From positions 1 to 37,797 of IMG/VR virus record IMGVR_UViG_3300025687_000136: a stretch of 37,797 nucleotides of DNA. One strand, written 5' to 3'. Origin of the DNA: a virus. This document shows positions 1 through 7,684 of the stretch, in pieces. The position numbers and the translations under genes are program-made. The notes below the pieces were generated by a model. It was not told the origin of the DNA, searched no databases, and saw only the letters and a list, made by a program, of their open reading frames with translations. The stretch's first letter is position 1. Each line of letters opens with the position of its first letter.

Positions 1-32
1 CGACAAAGCGGAATAGTGATTTATGCGAATAA
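1..32 (+). CDS. 3' end of small hypothetical protein (second copy of the gene at 36970)
   Basis: The first 32 bases encode the last residues (ATKRNSDLCE, then TAA) of the 63-residue protein whose complete copy lies at 36970-37161. The fragment overlaps the antitoxin start at 23 exactly as the complete copy does at 37152. It is cut only by the window edge and no function is recognised. Confidence 0.6.
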   Translation, partial: TKRNSDLCE

Positions 33-274
33 TCAGCATTAGCGAAATGAAATCAAACGCTGCAAATTTGCGTGATGAAATCGGCGACAATGCGCTATTT
101 GTTACTCAAAACGGAAATCAGTCACTAGTTGTAATGAGCGATGATAGCTATGCAGCTATGATGCAAAAGCACAGCGAACTTGGCGCAGCGATTGATGACT
201 TATGGCCTGACGATGAACGAATTAACGCGATTGGACAGAACGGAAATACTGGGGAGCATTACAAAGGCGCATAG
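23..274 (+). CDS. Orphan Phd/YefM-like antitoxin
   Basis: This 83-residue protein looks like a Phd/YefM antitoxin: an N-terminal ISISEMKSNAANL segment, then a core ending in LFVTQNGNQSLVVMSDDSYAAM, the usual layout of the dimeric DNA-binding fold. The acidic C-terminal third (DDLWPDDERI) is where family members wrap their toxin. No RelE, YoeB, Doc or Fic-like toxin is adjacent: the upstream partner is an unrelated 63-residue protein and downstream lies TerS. In the family such proteins neutralise a toxin and repress their own promoter. Here it may instead counter a host toxin or act as a phage regulator (inference). It overlaps the preceding gene by 10 bp and ends inside a terminator stem. 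The second allele at 37152 differs at three residues. Confidence 0.75.
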   Translation: MRIISISEMKSNAANLRDEIGDNALFVTQNGNQSLVVMSDDSYAAMMQKHSELGAAIDDLWPDDERINAIGQNGNTGEHYKGA

Positions 275-283
275 CGCCTTTTC
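263..283 (+). terminator. Intrinsic terminator overlapping antitoxin stop codon
   Basis: A perfect stem AAAGGCGC / GCGCCTTT with loop ATA contains the antitoxin stop codon and runs into a short T tract. The second copy at 37392 keeps both arms and changes only the loop (CTA), which supports a functional hairpin. Confidence 0.7.
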
Positions 284-307
284 AACTTTAGGTTAATTTG
301 CTAGTAT
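280..307 (+). promoter_or_regulatory. Candidate promoter of the packaging operon
   Basis: TTTCAA, a 16-bp spacer, then TAGTAT preceded by TG (extended -10), lies just after the antitoxin terminator and 47 bp before TerS. The same TGCTAGTAT element is seen at 24361-24369 on the other strand. A small hairpin (GCACA/TGTGC, 314-326) follows; the A-to-G change in the second copy keeps pairing as a G-U wobble. Confidence 0.45.
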
Positions 308-353
308 TTGAGTGCACAGGCTGTGCTTGTGTCAGCTAATTAGAGGTTTGTCA

Positions 354-758
354 ATGACAAATAAATTAACACCAAAAAAAGAAAAGTTTTGCCAACTATA
401 CGTTCAGCTAGGCAACGCCAGCGAAGCTTATCGGCAAGCTTACAACTCGACTGCTAAGCAGGAGTGCGTTGCTGTTGAGGCGTCAAAGCTGATGGCAACT
501 CCTAATATCTCCCTAAGGGTTAAAGAGCTTCAAGCGGAAACCGAGGAGCAAGCCTTCTGGACTCGCATGGACAGCTTAAAGGTGCTCGCATCAATCGCCC
601 GTGGCGACGATGAAGAGGCAAAGCCAGCGGATAAAGTTTCGGCTGTAAAAGTGATAAACTCAATGCACGGCTGGGATAAGCAAATTATCGACCAAACAAC
701 AACGCACAAGCTAGACAAGTCGCTAGCTGAGCGTTTGACGGGCGGCTCTAAGCGTTGA
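354..758 (+). CDS. terS: Terminase small subunit (Terminase_2 family)
   Basis: A 134-residue protein beginning with the hallmark of Terminase_2 small subunits: LTPKKEKFCQLYVQLGNASEAYRQAY. This helix-turn-helix recognises the phage pac or cos site and delivers DNA to the large subunit. ATG at 354 is chosen over an upstream GTG at 312: AGAGG at 342-346 is well spaced, and the second copy of the locus has a 1-bp deletion in the upstream stretch that breaks that longer frame without touching the gene. The stop overlaps the TTG start of terL, so the two subunits are probably translationally coupled. A nearly identical truncated copy begins at 37482. Confidence 0.9.
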   Translation: MTNKLTPKKEKFCQLYVQLGNASEAYRQAYNSTAKQECVAVEASKLMATPNISLRVKELQAETEEQAFWTRMDSLKVLASIARGDDEEAKPADKVSAVKVINSMHGWDKQIIDQTTTHKLDKSLAERLTGGSKR

Positions 759-2308
759 CAAATCACGAGATAGCAAAGCGCTATTTAGCCAACCTAAACA
801 GCTTGACAAACTACGACTTGGCCGAGGCGCTAACTTACAAATGGTTCCGACTTTGTACGCTTTATCACATCAAAGATAAAGACGGAAAAAAGGTACTGTT
901 TGAGCCGAACCGAGAGCAAGAAGAATTTTACATTAACACGCATGGTCGCGATGTTATTTTAAAAGCACGCCAGCTTGGCTTTACTACTTTTAAAATGATT
1001 AGCGACTTAGACGACTGCTTGTTTACGCCTGATTTTAGCGCTGGTTGCATATGTCATAATTTAAATGATGCTAAAGACATATTCCGCAACAAAATCAAGT
1101 TTGCTTATCAAAACATTACTGATGACCAGCGCAAGCTGCTAAGCGAGATTGGCTACGAATTGCCAACGCCGATTAGCGATAAAGATAACAGCTACGTTTT
1201 TAACAACGGCTCAAGCATAAAAGTATCAGTGTCGTACCGTGGCGGCACGCTGCAAAGCTTGCACGTTTCTGAGTTTGGAAAGATCTGCAAAAAGTACCCA
1301 GAGAAAGCCAAAGAGATTGTAACTGGCGCGTTTGAGGCTGTTGGCATTGGCAATCAGATAACTATCGAATCCACGGCAGAGGGCAAAGACGGTTACTTTT
1401 TTGAATACTGTCAAGAATCACGGAAACTCAAGGAGCAAGGCAAGGAGCCAAGCTCACTGGGCTTTAAGTTTCATTTTTTCCCGTGGTTTTTTCGTGATGA
1501 ATACCGCTTAAATGGTGATGTTGCGGCGGCGCTAATTGGTTACTTTGACGAACTAAAACACAAGCATAATATCGACCTAGACGAACAACAGAAAGCTTGG
1601 TACTCAGAAAAATGGCGCGTGCTTGGCGATGAAATGAAGCGAGAGTACCCGAGTACGCCGGACGAAGCTTTTGCAAACTCAATAGAGGGTGCTTATTACG
1701 CCGCGCAATTCCGTAAGATTTATGCAGATGGACGCATATGCAAAGGATTTAACAACAGCGCCAAGGTTAATACCGCCTGGGATATTGGCATTGGCGATTC
1801 AACCGCTATCTGGTTTTATCAGTTAATCGGCAATGAAGTGCATGTGATTGATTATTACGAAAATAGCGGTGAAGGGCTAAAGCATTATATGCGCGAGTTG
1901 ATGCGCAGGGGTTACGACTACGGCAGACACTACGCGCCTCACGACATAGAGAACCGCGAGTTCGGCCATAATGCAGTGAGCAGGAAGGATCTTGCCGCGC
2001 AAGGTGTTGATGTTGACGGCCAGACTTACAGGCTAAGCTTTGAGGTTGTACCGAGGAAATCAATCGAAAGCGGGATTGATGATGTCCGCGAAATCCTTGG
2101 TCGATGCGTTTTTGACGAGTCTAAGTGCGAGCAAGGTATTAAAGCGCTTGAGTCGTACCGAAAAGAGTGGGATGCAAAGCGAGGCACATGGAAAGATAGA
2201 CCGCTGCACGACTGGGCAAGCCATGCATCAGACGCTTTCAGATACTTGGCGGTTATCGAGCAGGGCGCAAGAAAACCAATCACAACACCAATTCGTTTTG
2301 GGAGGTAA
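755..2308 (+). CDS. terL: Terminase large subunit (ATPase and nuclease)
   Basis: This 517-residue packaging motor has the classic two-domain layout. The ATPase has a Walker A-like KARQLGFTT at 70-78, a Walker B ending in SE at 172-173 (LHVSEFG) and coupling motif ESTAEG at 205-210. The C-terminal RNase H-like nuclease begins with TAWDIGIGD (Asp343), continues with HD at 396-397, and ends with HDWASHASDAFRY (Asp486, Asp493). It drives DNA into the prohead and cuts the concatemer. The start is TTG, overlapping the terS stop; the next in-frame Met lies after the Walker A motif, so no other common start is possible. It is followed directly by a moron-like insertion and not by the portal. Confidence 0.95.
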   Translation: MTNHEIAKRYLANLNSLTNYDLAEALTYKWFRLCTLYHIKDKDGKKVLFEPNREQEEFYINTHGRDVILKARQLGFTTFKMISDLDDCLFTPDFSAGCICHNLNDAKDIFRNKIKFAYQNITDDQRKLLSEIGYELPTPISDKDNSYVFNNGSSIKVSVSYRGGTLQSLHVSEFGKICKKYPEKAKEIVTGAFEAVGIGNQITIESTAEGKDGYFFEYCQESRKLKEQGKEPSSLGFKFHFFPWFFRDEYRLNGDVAAALIGYFDELKHKHNIDLDEQQKAWYSEKWRVLGDEMKREYPSTPDEAFANSIEGAYYAAQFRKIYADGRICKGFNNSAKVNTAWDIGIGDSTAIWFYQLIGNEVHVIDYYENSGEGLKHYMRELMRRGYDYGRHYAPHDIENREFGHNAVSRKDLAAQGVDVDGQTYRLSFEVVPRKSIESGIDDVREILGRCVFDESKCEQGIKALESYRKEWDAKRGTWKDRPLHDWASHASDAFRYLAVIEQGARKPITTPIRFGR

Positions 2309-2326
2309 CTGCTCTGACCAGTTAAA
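2308..2326. repeat. 19-bp sequence shared, inverted, with 27766-27784
   Basis: ACTGCTCTGACCAGTTAAA just after terL is identical to the reverse complement of 27766-27784, where it encodes the C-terminus TALTS and stop of a - strand gene. In both places it is followed by a TTGACG promoter with an A/T-rich TTAAGTTTA-type spacer. It may be a recombination scar left when a promoter cassette moved. Confidence 0.6.
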
Positions 2327-2342
2327 TATTTTGCATTTATGT

Positions 2343-2371
2343 TTGACGCTTTAAGTTTAGTTGATTAGCAT
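2343..2371 (+). promoter_or_regulatory. Sigma70-type promoter of moron pair
   Basis: TTGACG, 17-bp spacer, TAGCAT. The spacer carries TTAAGTTTA (2351-2359), the motif that recurs in other intergenic promoters of this phage. It lies 48 bp upstream of the 115-residue gene, whose own terminator ends at 2979. Confidence 0.6.
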
Positions 2372-2419
2372 TACTACATAGGCAGGCGATATTGCCAAGT
2401 AGCAAGTAAGGTGAGTGAA

Positions 2420-2767
2420 ATGAAAGTGTTTACAATTGAATACAAAGGCGAAGGCTCTGGAAAGCAAGTAAAGTTAGCTAGATGCATTTTTAACAGAAAA
2501 CTCAAAGATCTTAAATCTGAGTATGATAACGCACTATTAAGAGTTGAATCAGGAAGTATGCCTGATACTTATAAGGTAGCTTGGGATTCTGTTCTAAATT
2601 ATGGTGGATTCATTGGTTTTGTTGAATTTGTATCAAGAACAAGCGCAAAGGCTATGATTGAATACAGGGGATGCCCAAGAAATACATGCTTTGCAACAAT
2701 TACTGCGAAACTGGCTAACAAAGAGTTTAAAAAAATCATCAAAGCCAAGCAAGGATCTGTCAAGTGA
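2420..2767 (+). CDS. Hypothetical protein, moron-like cassette
   Basis: A 115-residue, basic, soluble protein with no recognised domain. Lysine-rich stretches at the N-terminus (KGEGSGKQVKLARC) and C-terminus (KEFKKIIKAKQ) flank a hydrophobic centre (GGFIGFVEFV). ATG 2420 is preferred over GTG 2411 because AAGGTGAG lies at 2408-2415. It has its own TTGACG promoter and shares a 4-bp GTGA overlap with the next gene, so the two form an independent unit between terL and the head genes. A nucleic-acid-binding role is possible but not shown by any motif. Confidence 0.6.
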   Translation: MKVFTIEYKGEGSGKQVKLARCIFNRKLKDLKSEYDNALLRVESGSMPDTYKVAWDSVLNYGGFIGFVEFVSRTSAKAMIEYRGCPRNTCFATITAKLANKEFKKIIKAKQGSVK

Positions 2768-2958
2768 AAATAGTTCTTAGCTTCTGGTGGTTTGTTATAA
2801 TTATCAGTGTATCACGCAGTCTTATTCGGACAGATAGAGAGGTTTACTTGATACACGCTGGTAGTTTTAGCAACGCCAACAAGGATAAGGCATTTAAAAT
2901 TGTAATCCCGTTTGCTGTGCTGCTAATTGGCTTCATCAAACCAAACAAGCTAAACTAG
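2764..2958 (+). CDS. Small two-TM membrane protein
   Basis: A 64-residue protein with two hydrophobic segments, about residues 3-17 (VLSFWWFVIIISVS) and 46-58 (IVIPFAVLLIGFI), separated by a polar loop. The GTG start overlaps the stop of the preceding gene (GTGA), with AAGGA upstream. Its stop codon lies inside the terminator stem at 2956. It is probably an inner-membrane accessory protein co-expressed with the 115-residue neighbour; a role in superinfection exclusion would suit a moron but is only a guess. Confidence 0.5.
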   Translation: MKIVLSFWWFVIIISVSRSLIRTDREVYLIHAGSFSNANKDKAFKIVIPFAVLLIGFIKPNKLN

Positions 2959-2979
2959 CCCCAAAACAGGGGCTATTTT
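2956..2979 (+). terminator. Intrinsic terminator of moron pair; also carries next gene's SD
   Basis: Stem TAGCCCC / GGGGCTA with loop AAAACA and a TTTTA tail. The next ATG follows at 2980, so the only purine-rich Shine-Dalgarno candidate of that gene (AGGGG) lies in the 3' arm. Folding would both end transcription and hide the ribosome site. Confidence 0.65.
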
Positions 2980-3165
2980 ATGTCAATCACAGAATTATCA
3001 GACCACCAGCCGCACATCGTCATTAACACAGGCGATGCTGTGCATGTTATTGCAGTGTCGCAAATCAGGGCACTTGCTAACGGTGAGTGCTATCTTGGTG
3101 ATAAGTCTGATATGATTAGATTATTAGCCAACGGCATAATTGGATTGATTGATGCCAAACATTAA
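2980..3165 (+). CDS. Small hypothetical protein upstream of head morphogenesis gene
   Basis: A 61-residue protein without recognised domain; its composition (VINTGDAVHVIAVSQI) suggests a small beta-rich fold. The ATG directly follows the terminator hairpin at 2956-2979, and its 3' end overlaps the start of the next gene by 14 bp, typical of coupled genes. It could be a vestigial or accessory head gene. Confidence is limited by its size and by the start signal being buried in a hairpin. Confidence 0.5.
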   Translation: MSITELSDHQPHIVINTGDAVHVIAVSQIRALANGECYLGDKSDMIRLLANGIIGLIDAKH

Positions 3166-4258
3166 CGACTTAATGAAGCATGAAGTGTATCTACAGCGCA
3201 CGGCCACTGAGCTTGTGCGCACTCATGTATTTGCGTCACTCGATGAAGCCTACAAAGCAATCGAACGCATTCTAAAAGCGGACTTTGACGACATTCGCAC
3301 GGACAAGCAGCTTAAAAAGCTAACCGAAGAAATCCGCAAGGTTGCAACCGAAACAGCGGCGGCAGGGTGGCAAGGTTACAGTGATGAACTATCAAAAGTC
3401 GCGGTGTTTGATGCCGCTTACTACGCTGAGCTAATCGGCTTTGCAAAGCTTGCTAGTAACTCAACAATCCAGGATTTTATTGATGATTCAATGCTCATAC
3501 TCAGTGGCGGAAAATTACCGCAGACGGGTATTTGGGCTGATTTTGTTAATGAAAACGTTGATGGTTTTGCTAAGCAGATTGACTCGATTGTGCGCGTTGG
3601 TATCACGCAAAAACAAACTGCTAGGCAAGTGGCGTCATCTATCAAGCTATTCGCCAAAGGTCAAGCTGAGCTACGCGCAGACGCGCTAGCTCGTACTGGT
3701 ATGCGTCATTACACAGAAGGCGCACGTCGAGCAATGGCACGTGCAAATGCTGACATTATCGAGCGCGAGATACCCTTTGTTGTTTTTGATAACCGGTTGT
3801 CAACAAAATGCGCTGGGATAGCAGCTAACTATCCTGATGGTTGGGTTTACGGTGAATCGCCTGTTGGTTATCCGCCGTACCACCCAAACTGCCGCACACA
3901 AATCATTTACAAGCTCGAAGGTATGGGCGACCCGCGCAAAGATTTGACTCGTGCGTCGATTGGCAGTGGAAAAAACTACCCAGACGAAGGCGACAAACCA
4001 ACCTACAAAGGCCGTGCGTCAAGCAAAAGCGGCGTGTTTAAAGTCGAGCAAATTGACGCAGACACCAGCGTTGGCGCGTGGCTAAAACAGCAAGACCCTG
4101 AATTTGTGGCTGACACGCTTGGCAAAGCAAAGTCAGAGTTGTTTTTGAATGGCAAGCTGCCAATTGCTAAAATGTCCGACATTTACGGCAGGCCACTTAA
4201 AGTTGACGAGCTAATTAGCAAATACCCAGATGCTGCAAAACGTGCGGGATTGATATAA
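3152..4258 (+). CDS. Mu F-like minor head / head morphogenesis protein
   Basis: A 368-residue protein with a helical N-terminus and the C-terminal signature of Mu gpF/SPP1 gp7-type head proteins: VFDNRLSTKCAGIA followed by PPYHPNCRTQI, spanning roughly residues 210-250. In the family a few copies are packaged with the portal and assist DNA delivery or head assembly. The order is unusual in that it precedes the portal gene. ATG 3152 is used; the frame also allows TTG one codon earlier. The region after residue 270 (SIGSGKNYPDEGDKPTYKG and beyond) is not recognised. Confidence 0.8.
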   Translation: MPNINDLMKHEVYLQRTATELVRTHVFASLDEAYKAIERILKADFDDIRTDKQLKKLTEEIRKVATETAAAGWQGYSDELSKVAVFDAAYYAELIGFAKLASNSTIQDFIDDSMLILSGGKLPQTGIWADFVNENVDGFAKQIDSIVRVGITQKQTARQVASSIKLFAKGQAELRADALARTGMRHYTEGARRAMARANADIIEREIPFVVFDNRLSTKCAGIAANYPDGWVYGESPVGYPPYHPNCRTQIIYKLEGMGDPRKDLTRASIGSGKNYPDEGDKPTYKGRASSKSGVFKVEQIDADTSVGAWLKQQDPEFVADTLGKAKSELFLNGKLPIAKMSDIYGRPLKVDELISKYPDAAKRAGLI

Positions 4259-4287
4259 ACTGTCTAAAAATTAATTGAGTGTTAGTA

Positions 4288-5733
4288 ATGGCGACAACTA
4301 CAACAGTACATCCAGACTATTCGCTGATGCAACCAGAGATAAGCAAAATTCGAGCTGCGGTCAAAGGCTCGTTTTTTGTCAAGCGTGAAGGCTATACATA
4401 TTTGCCGCACCCGTCTGACGTTGACCAAGTTAGCACAAGCGCTGTTGCGCGTTACGTTGATTACAAAAACGCTGCGGAATTTGACGAGGTGCCGGGCTAC
4501 ACAATGCGGTCAATGATTGGTCGTGCAGCGCTGTGGCAATCAAGCGTGGTGATGCCGCAAGGCTTGGAAATGCTAAAGGAAAACATCGACGGCGACGGGC
4601 TTTCGTTGCTTGGTCAAGCTGAAAACGTATTCGCGAACATTTTACAGGTCAAGTGGCATATCCTCGTTGCTGAGTATATCAACTCACCAGCAGCGGGCGA
4701 GCGACTAACCCCAGTACAGGCTGCAAGTCGCAATATTCGTCCAGCGATTAAAAGTTACCCGAGGGACTCGGTGCTTGACTGGGATTTTCGTACAATCAAC
4801 GGGATTAATCAGCTTAGCTATTTAAAGCTGATGGAACATAAATACTCGCTAGACTACGCTACCGGGGCGCGTCAAGAATTTGACGAGTACCTAATTATGT
4901 TTATAGACGACTCAGGCAATTACAACTGGCGCAAAGAACGCAGCGATGGTGCTATTGGTGACAACATGCCCGTCACCGTTGGCGGCAGACCGCTTAAATG
5001 GTTGCCAGTTGAGATTGTGGCCGACATCGAACCAGAGTCGGGCTGTATGCCGCAAGAGCTTGGTTTTTTATCGCCAATTGTTGACAAAGTGCTTGCACGA
5101 TACGTTGACTCAGCGCGCTATGCCGAAAGCCGCAAAATGATTTTGCCAACCATCAATACAAGCGGCTGGCAAGGTAACGACTGGGAAGATTATCAGAAAA
5201 TGAACGGGCGCGACTACGTTGCAACTGGCGGAACCAGCGTTAATAATCTGCCAAACAACGTGAGCATGGAAATCCTAAGCCCTGACGCAAAGCTAGATCA
5301 CTTTGTTAAATACCGCGAAATTAACGCCGCAGACATTCGAGCGCTGGGCGGCGAGTTCGCAGGCGATGAAACGGCGGGTAAATCTGACACTCAATCAACA
5401 AACGAGTCAGTAGATAAAGCCGCAAAAATGTTGTCAATTGTGAATAACATCGAAGCAGCTTATAAACGGCTGATTGCGTATTGTGGCATGTTCGCTGGGC
5501 TGTATAGTCAAGACAACATCGAGCAAGCTGCGGGTGAAGTTGAAATCTCGTTAAACCGCGAATTTGCCAAAACTCGCGCCAGCGTTGAAGTTGCTCGGTT
5601 CATCGCTAACGACCTAGCGCTTAGTGGTTTATTCGGCGCTGAAACGCGATTGAAAATGCTTAAGCAGGCTGGCTATGCAGATGAATCAGACATTCAAGCG
5701 GCGCTAGATATGCTTGACGGTGGCGGTCAATAA
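4288..5733 (+). CDS. Portal protein (DUF4055-like)
   Basis: A 481-residue protein whose opening (VHPDY, KGSFFVKREGYTYLP) and following region match the DUF4055 portal-like family. Its position between head morphogenesis protein and scaffold fits a portal. Portals form the dodecameric channel at one capsid vertex through which terminase packages DNA and to which the neck attaches. The C-terminal third has long helices, as in portal stem and crown regions. ATG 4288 is preferred over GTG 4279; the Shine-Dalgarno is weak, suggesting coupling to the gene ending at 4258. Confidence 0.8.
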   Translation: MATTTTVHPDYSLMQPEISKIRAAVKGSFFVKREGYTYLPHPSDVDQVSTSAVARYVDYKNAAEFDEVPGYTMRSMIGRAALWQSSVVMPQGLEMLKENIDGDGLSLLGQAENVFANILQVKWHILVAEYINSPAAGERLTPVQAASRNIRPAIKSYPRDSVLDWDFRTINGINQLSYLKLMEHKYSLDYATGARQEFDEYLIMFIDDSGNYNWRKERSDGAIGDNMPVTVGGRPLKWLPVEIVADIEPESGCMPQELGFLSPIVDKVLARYVDSARYAESRKMILPTINTSGWQGNDWEDYQKMNGRDYVATGGTSVNNLPNNVSMEILSPDAKLDHFVKYREINAADIRALGGEFAGDETAGKSDTQSTNESVDKAAKMLSIVNNIEAAYKRLIAYCGMFAGLYSQDNIEQAAGEVEISLNREFAKTRASVEVARFIANDLALSGLFGAETRLKMLKQAGYADESDIQAALDMLDGGGQ

Positions 5734-5734
5734 T

Positions 5735-5763
5735 TTGACGCCACTTAATTGACGTTTTACAAT
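5735..5763 (+). promoter_or_regulatory. Strong sigma70-type promoter before scaffold and capsid genes
   Basis: TTGACG, 17-bp spacer, TACAAT directly after the portal stop. An inverted repeat GTGGCA-A-TGCCAC (5773-5785) follows within the predicted leader and could be an operator or a small hairpin. The placement would give scaffold and capsid extra transcripts. Confidence 0.65.
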
Positions 5764-5808
5764 GTTAATGACGTGGCAATGCCACACTAACAAATCAGAG
5801 GTAATACC

Positions 5809-6519
5809 GTGATTTTTTACGAAAATTTAGAACAAGTACCAGAAGAATTCCGAGCGGATTTTGTTGAGTCAGAGTTCGAAGGTAAAAAAGGCTTTCAACA
5901 CAAGAAAGTTGTAGCGCTGGCAAACGCTTATAAAAGCGAACACGAAGAAAGCCGCAAGCTTAAAGACGTTTTAGCTGAGCAAGAGAAGATTAAAGCCGCT
6001 GCAATTGAGCAGGCGCGAAAAGACGCATTAGAAGAAGCGAAGAAAGCTCAGAATTTTGAAGAATACGACAAGCGGCACAAAGAGATTTTAGAAGATGCTC
6101 GCAATCGCGCAATTGAAGAAGGTCGCAACGCATACGCTAAAGAGTTAGCTGCTGAGCGAGCCAAAGAGCGTAAAGCGAACATTGTAGAGAAGCTGAGCAA
6201 TAAAGCAGTCAGCGAAAGCGCGAAAAAGGCAATGGCAGTCATTCTTGAACGTATGATTGACATTAACCCTGAAACTGGCGCGGAAACAATTTTAGATTTA
6301 AGTGGCAAAGCCACGGCGATCACACTGGACTCGATTGGGTCTGAAATTGGTAAGATGGACGTTTTCGAAAATCTTATCGCTAAAGAGTTGCCGACTAGCA
6401 ACGCTGGTGGCGCTAACGGTTATTCAGGCGCTAATGGCGCTGCAATAAACGCAAAAGGTCAAGATGCCAAGCAAAAAGGCGACTTGACGGGATTTATTAA
6501 AGCACAATTAAGCACTTGA
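5809..6519 (+). CDS. Capsid scaffolding protein
   Basis: A 236-residue, highly charged, alpha-helical protein. Residues about 45-130 are a Lys/Glu/Ala-rich coiled coil (EEARKDALEEAKKAQNFEE-like), followed by a helical hydrophobic patch and a Gly/Asn/Ala-rich C-terminus (SNAGGANGYSGANGAA) ending in a basic helix. This layout, size and position immediately before the major capsid protein are those of siphophage scaffolds, which template prohead assembly and then leave. GTG 5809 is the start, supported by AGAGGT seven bases upstream; no suitable ATG exists. Confidence 0.8.
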   Translation: MIFYENLEQVPEEFRADFVESEFEGKKGFQHKKVVALANAYKSEHEESRKLKDVLAEQEKIKAAAIEQARKDALEEAKKAQNFEEYDKRHKEILEDARNRAIEEGRNAYAKELAAERAKERKANIVEKLSNKAVSESAKKAMAVILERMIDINPETGAETILDLSGKATAITLDSIGSEIGKMDVFENLIAKELPTSNAGGANGYSGANGAAINAKGQDAKQKGDLTGFIKAQLST

Positions 6520-6529
6520 GGTATTAAAG

Positions 6530-7684
6530 ATGGCTATTACTAGCGACTTGCTGGCTTCAGCATTAAATGACAAAGTTCTAAACGAAGCGTTTGAGATTGC
6601 GCGTTCTAACCGTACAGGTATTTTATCTGTTGTCGGCATGGGTTCAGCGCGTCAAGCGTTTGAAGGCTACAAAATGGGCTGGTTAGATATGCGCGTTGAC
6701 GCGACCAGTTCAGCGACTACTGGCGCGGTACTGGTTGGCGCTACAACTATTCCTGTTGTAGACGGCTCCAAGTTTCGCGCAGGTATGACGCTATCACCAA
6801 CCGGTAGTGAGGAGGTAATCCTTGTTACTGCGGTTTCTGGCAACGACTTAACCGTTGTTCGTGGCTTTGGTGGCACCACCGCAGCAGCTTTGACTAGCGG
6901 CCAAGTTTTAACTGTTGACTCAGTAGGTCGCGAGGAAAACTCAACGGCTGTAAATGACGGCATTTATCAGCCTGATACTGTTGAAAACTTCTTCCAAACC
7001 ATGGACACCGCTGTTGAGTTTTCACGCCGCGCATTGTCAACCGTTCAATTCGGCAACACTAACGATTTAGCGTTCCAAATTTCTGAGCGGATCCGCCAGC
7101 TTGCCACTCAAATGGACCGCGCTTTGGTTCGCGGACGTAAAGCGGTTGCTACTATTGGCGGCAACTCAGTTAGCTACACTGGCGGCTTGCGTTACTTCTT
7201 AGACCAGCCTGGTGCAATCAAAACCGACAACTCAGCAGGCGCTTTAACGCTTGACGCAATCAACGCATTAAATGCCGAAATCGTGTCGCGTGGCGGTATG
7301 GCCAACACTGTTGCGGTAGGTATCAAGCAAGCCCGTAAATTATCTTCGCTTGTGTCTGCAAACTATAACAGTCAGCGTTTAGCTGATTGGTCAGCTGATG
7401 AAGGTTCAGTTTTACGCTTACCATCAGACTTACCGCTGGTTGGCAACGTTAATCAAATCGTTGTTGATACTAACTTGGCTGATGACGAGTTGGTTATTTT
7501 CGATTCAGGCATGATCAGCGTTGTGCCAATGGCTTCTGGCAACGCGATGGACTCGGGCGCATGGCGCACTAAAGATGCAACAGCTCCTGGTCAAGACGGC
7601 CAACGCACACGCATCATTGGCGACTTCGCGATGGAAGTTCGTCAGTCTAAAACGCATATGGCTCGGCTGTATAACATTGGCTAA
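6530..7684 (+). CDS. Major capsid protein (SU10/DUF5309-like, HK97 fold)
   Basis: A 384-residue protein in the canonical position after the scaffold, with GAGG before its ATG. The stretch around 145-195 (VENFFQTMDTAVEFSRRA, then a long helix with ERIRQLATQMDRALVRGRKA) resembles the SU10-type major capsid family. Residues about 60-115 are Thr/Val/Gly-rich (ATTIPVVDGSKFRAGMTL) and look like an inserted beta domain displayed on the capsid surface. The C-terminus has the usual GD(F/Y) beta-strands of HK97-fold capsids. It forms the icosahedral shell. Confidence 0.88.
   Translation: MAITSDLLASALNDKVLNEAFEIARSNRTGILSVVGMGSARQAFEGYKMGWLDMRVDATSSATTGAVLVGATTIPVVDGSKFRAGMTLSPTGSEEVILVTAVSGNDLTVVRGFGGTTAAALTSGQVLTVDSVGREENSTAVNDGIYQPDTVENFFQTMDTAVEFSRRALSTVQFGNTNDLAFQISERIRQLATQMDRALVRGRKAVATIGGNSVSYTGGLRYFLDQPGAIKTDNSAGALTLDAINALNAEIVSRGGMANTVAVGIKQARKLSSLVSANYNSQRLADWSADEGSVLRLPSDLPLVGNVNQIVVDTNLADDELVIFDSGMISVVPMASGNAMDSGAWRTKDATAPGQDGQRTRIIGDFAMEVRQSKTHMARLYNIG

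Larger units (their letters stand above)
1..669. repeat. Left copy of imperfect terminal redundancy
   Basis: This stretch recurs at 37130-37797. By eye roughly 9% of bases differ over the first 340 bp, about 8 sites differ over the next 200 bp, and 543-669 is identical to 37671-37797 (127 bp). One single-base indel lies before TerS. It behaves as an allele of the same locus and probably reflects circular closure of the genome with strain variation. Confidence 0.85.

Noticed and set aside
312-353. Upstream GTG extension of TerS
   Set aside because: The second allele carries a 1-bp deletion in this stretch which shifts the frame, while ATG 354 and its ribosome site are kept.
1226-2283. Several - strand frames opposite terL, and a + frame at 2040-2354
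   Set aside because: They lie inside the strongly supported terL frame, have no ribosome sites and show no protein-like motifs.
6048-6401. - strand frame of 117 codons opposite the scaffold gene
   Set aside because: It is the Leu/Ser/Ala-rich reverse reading of the scaffold's Lys/Glu-rich coiled coil, a common shadow.
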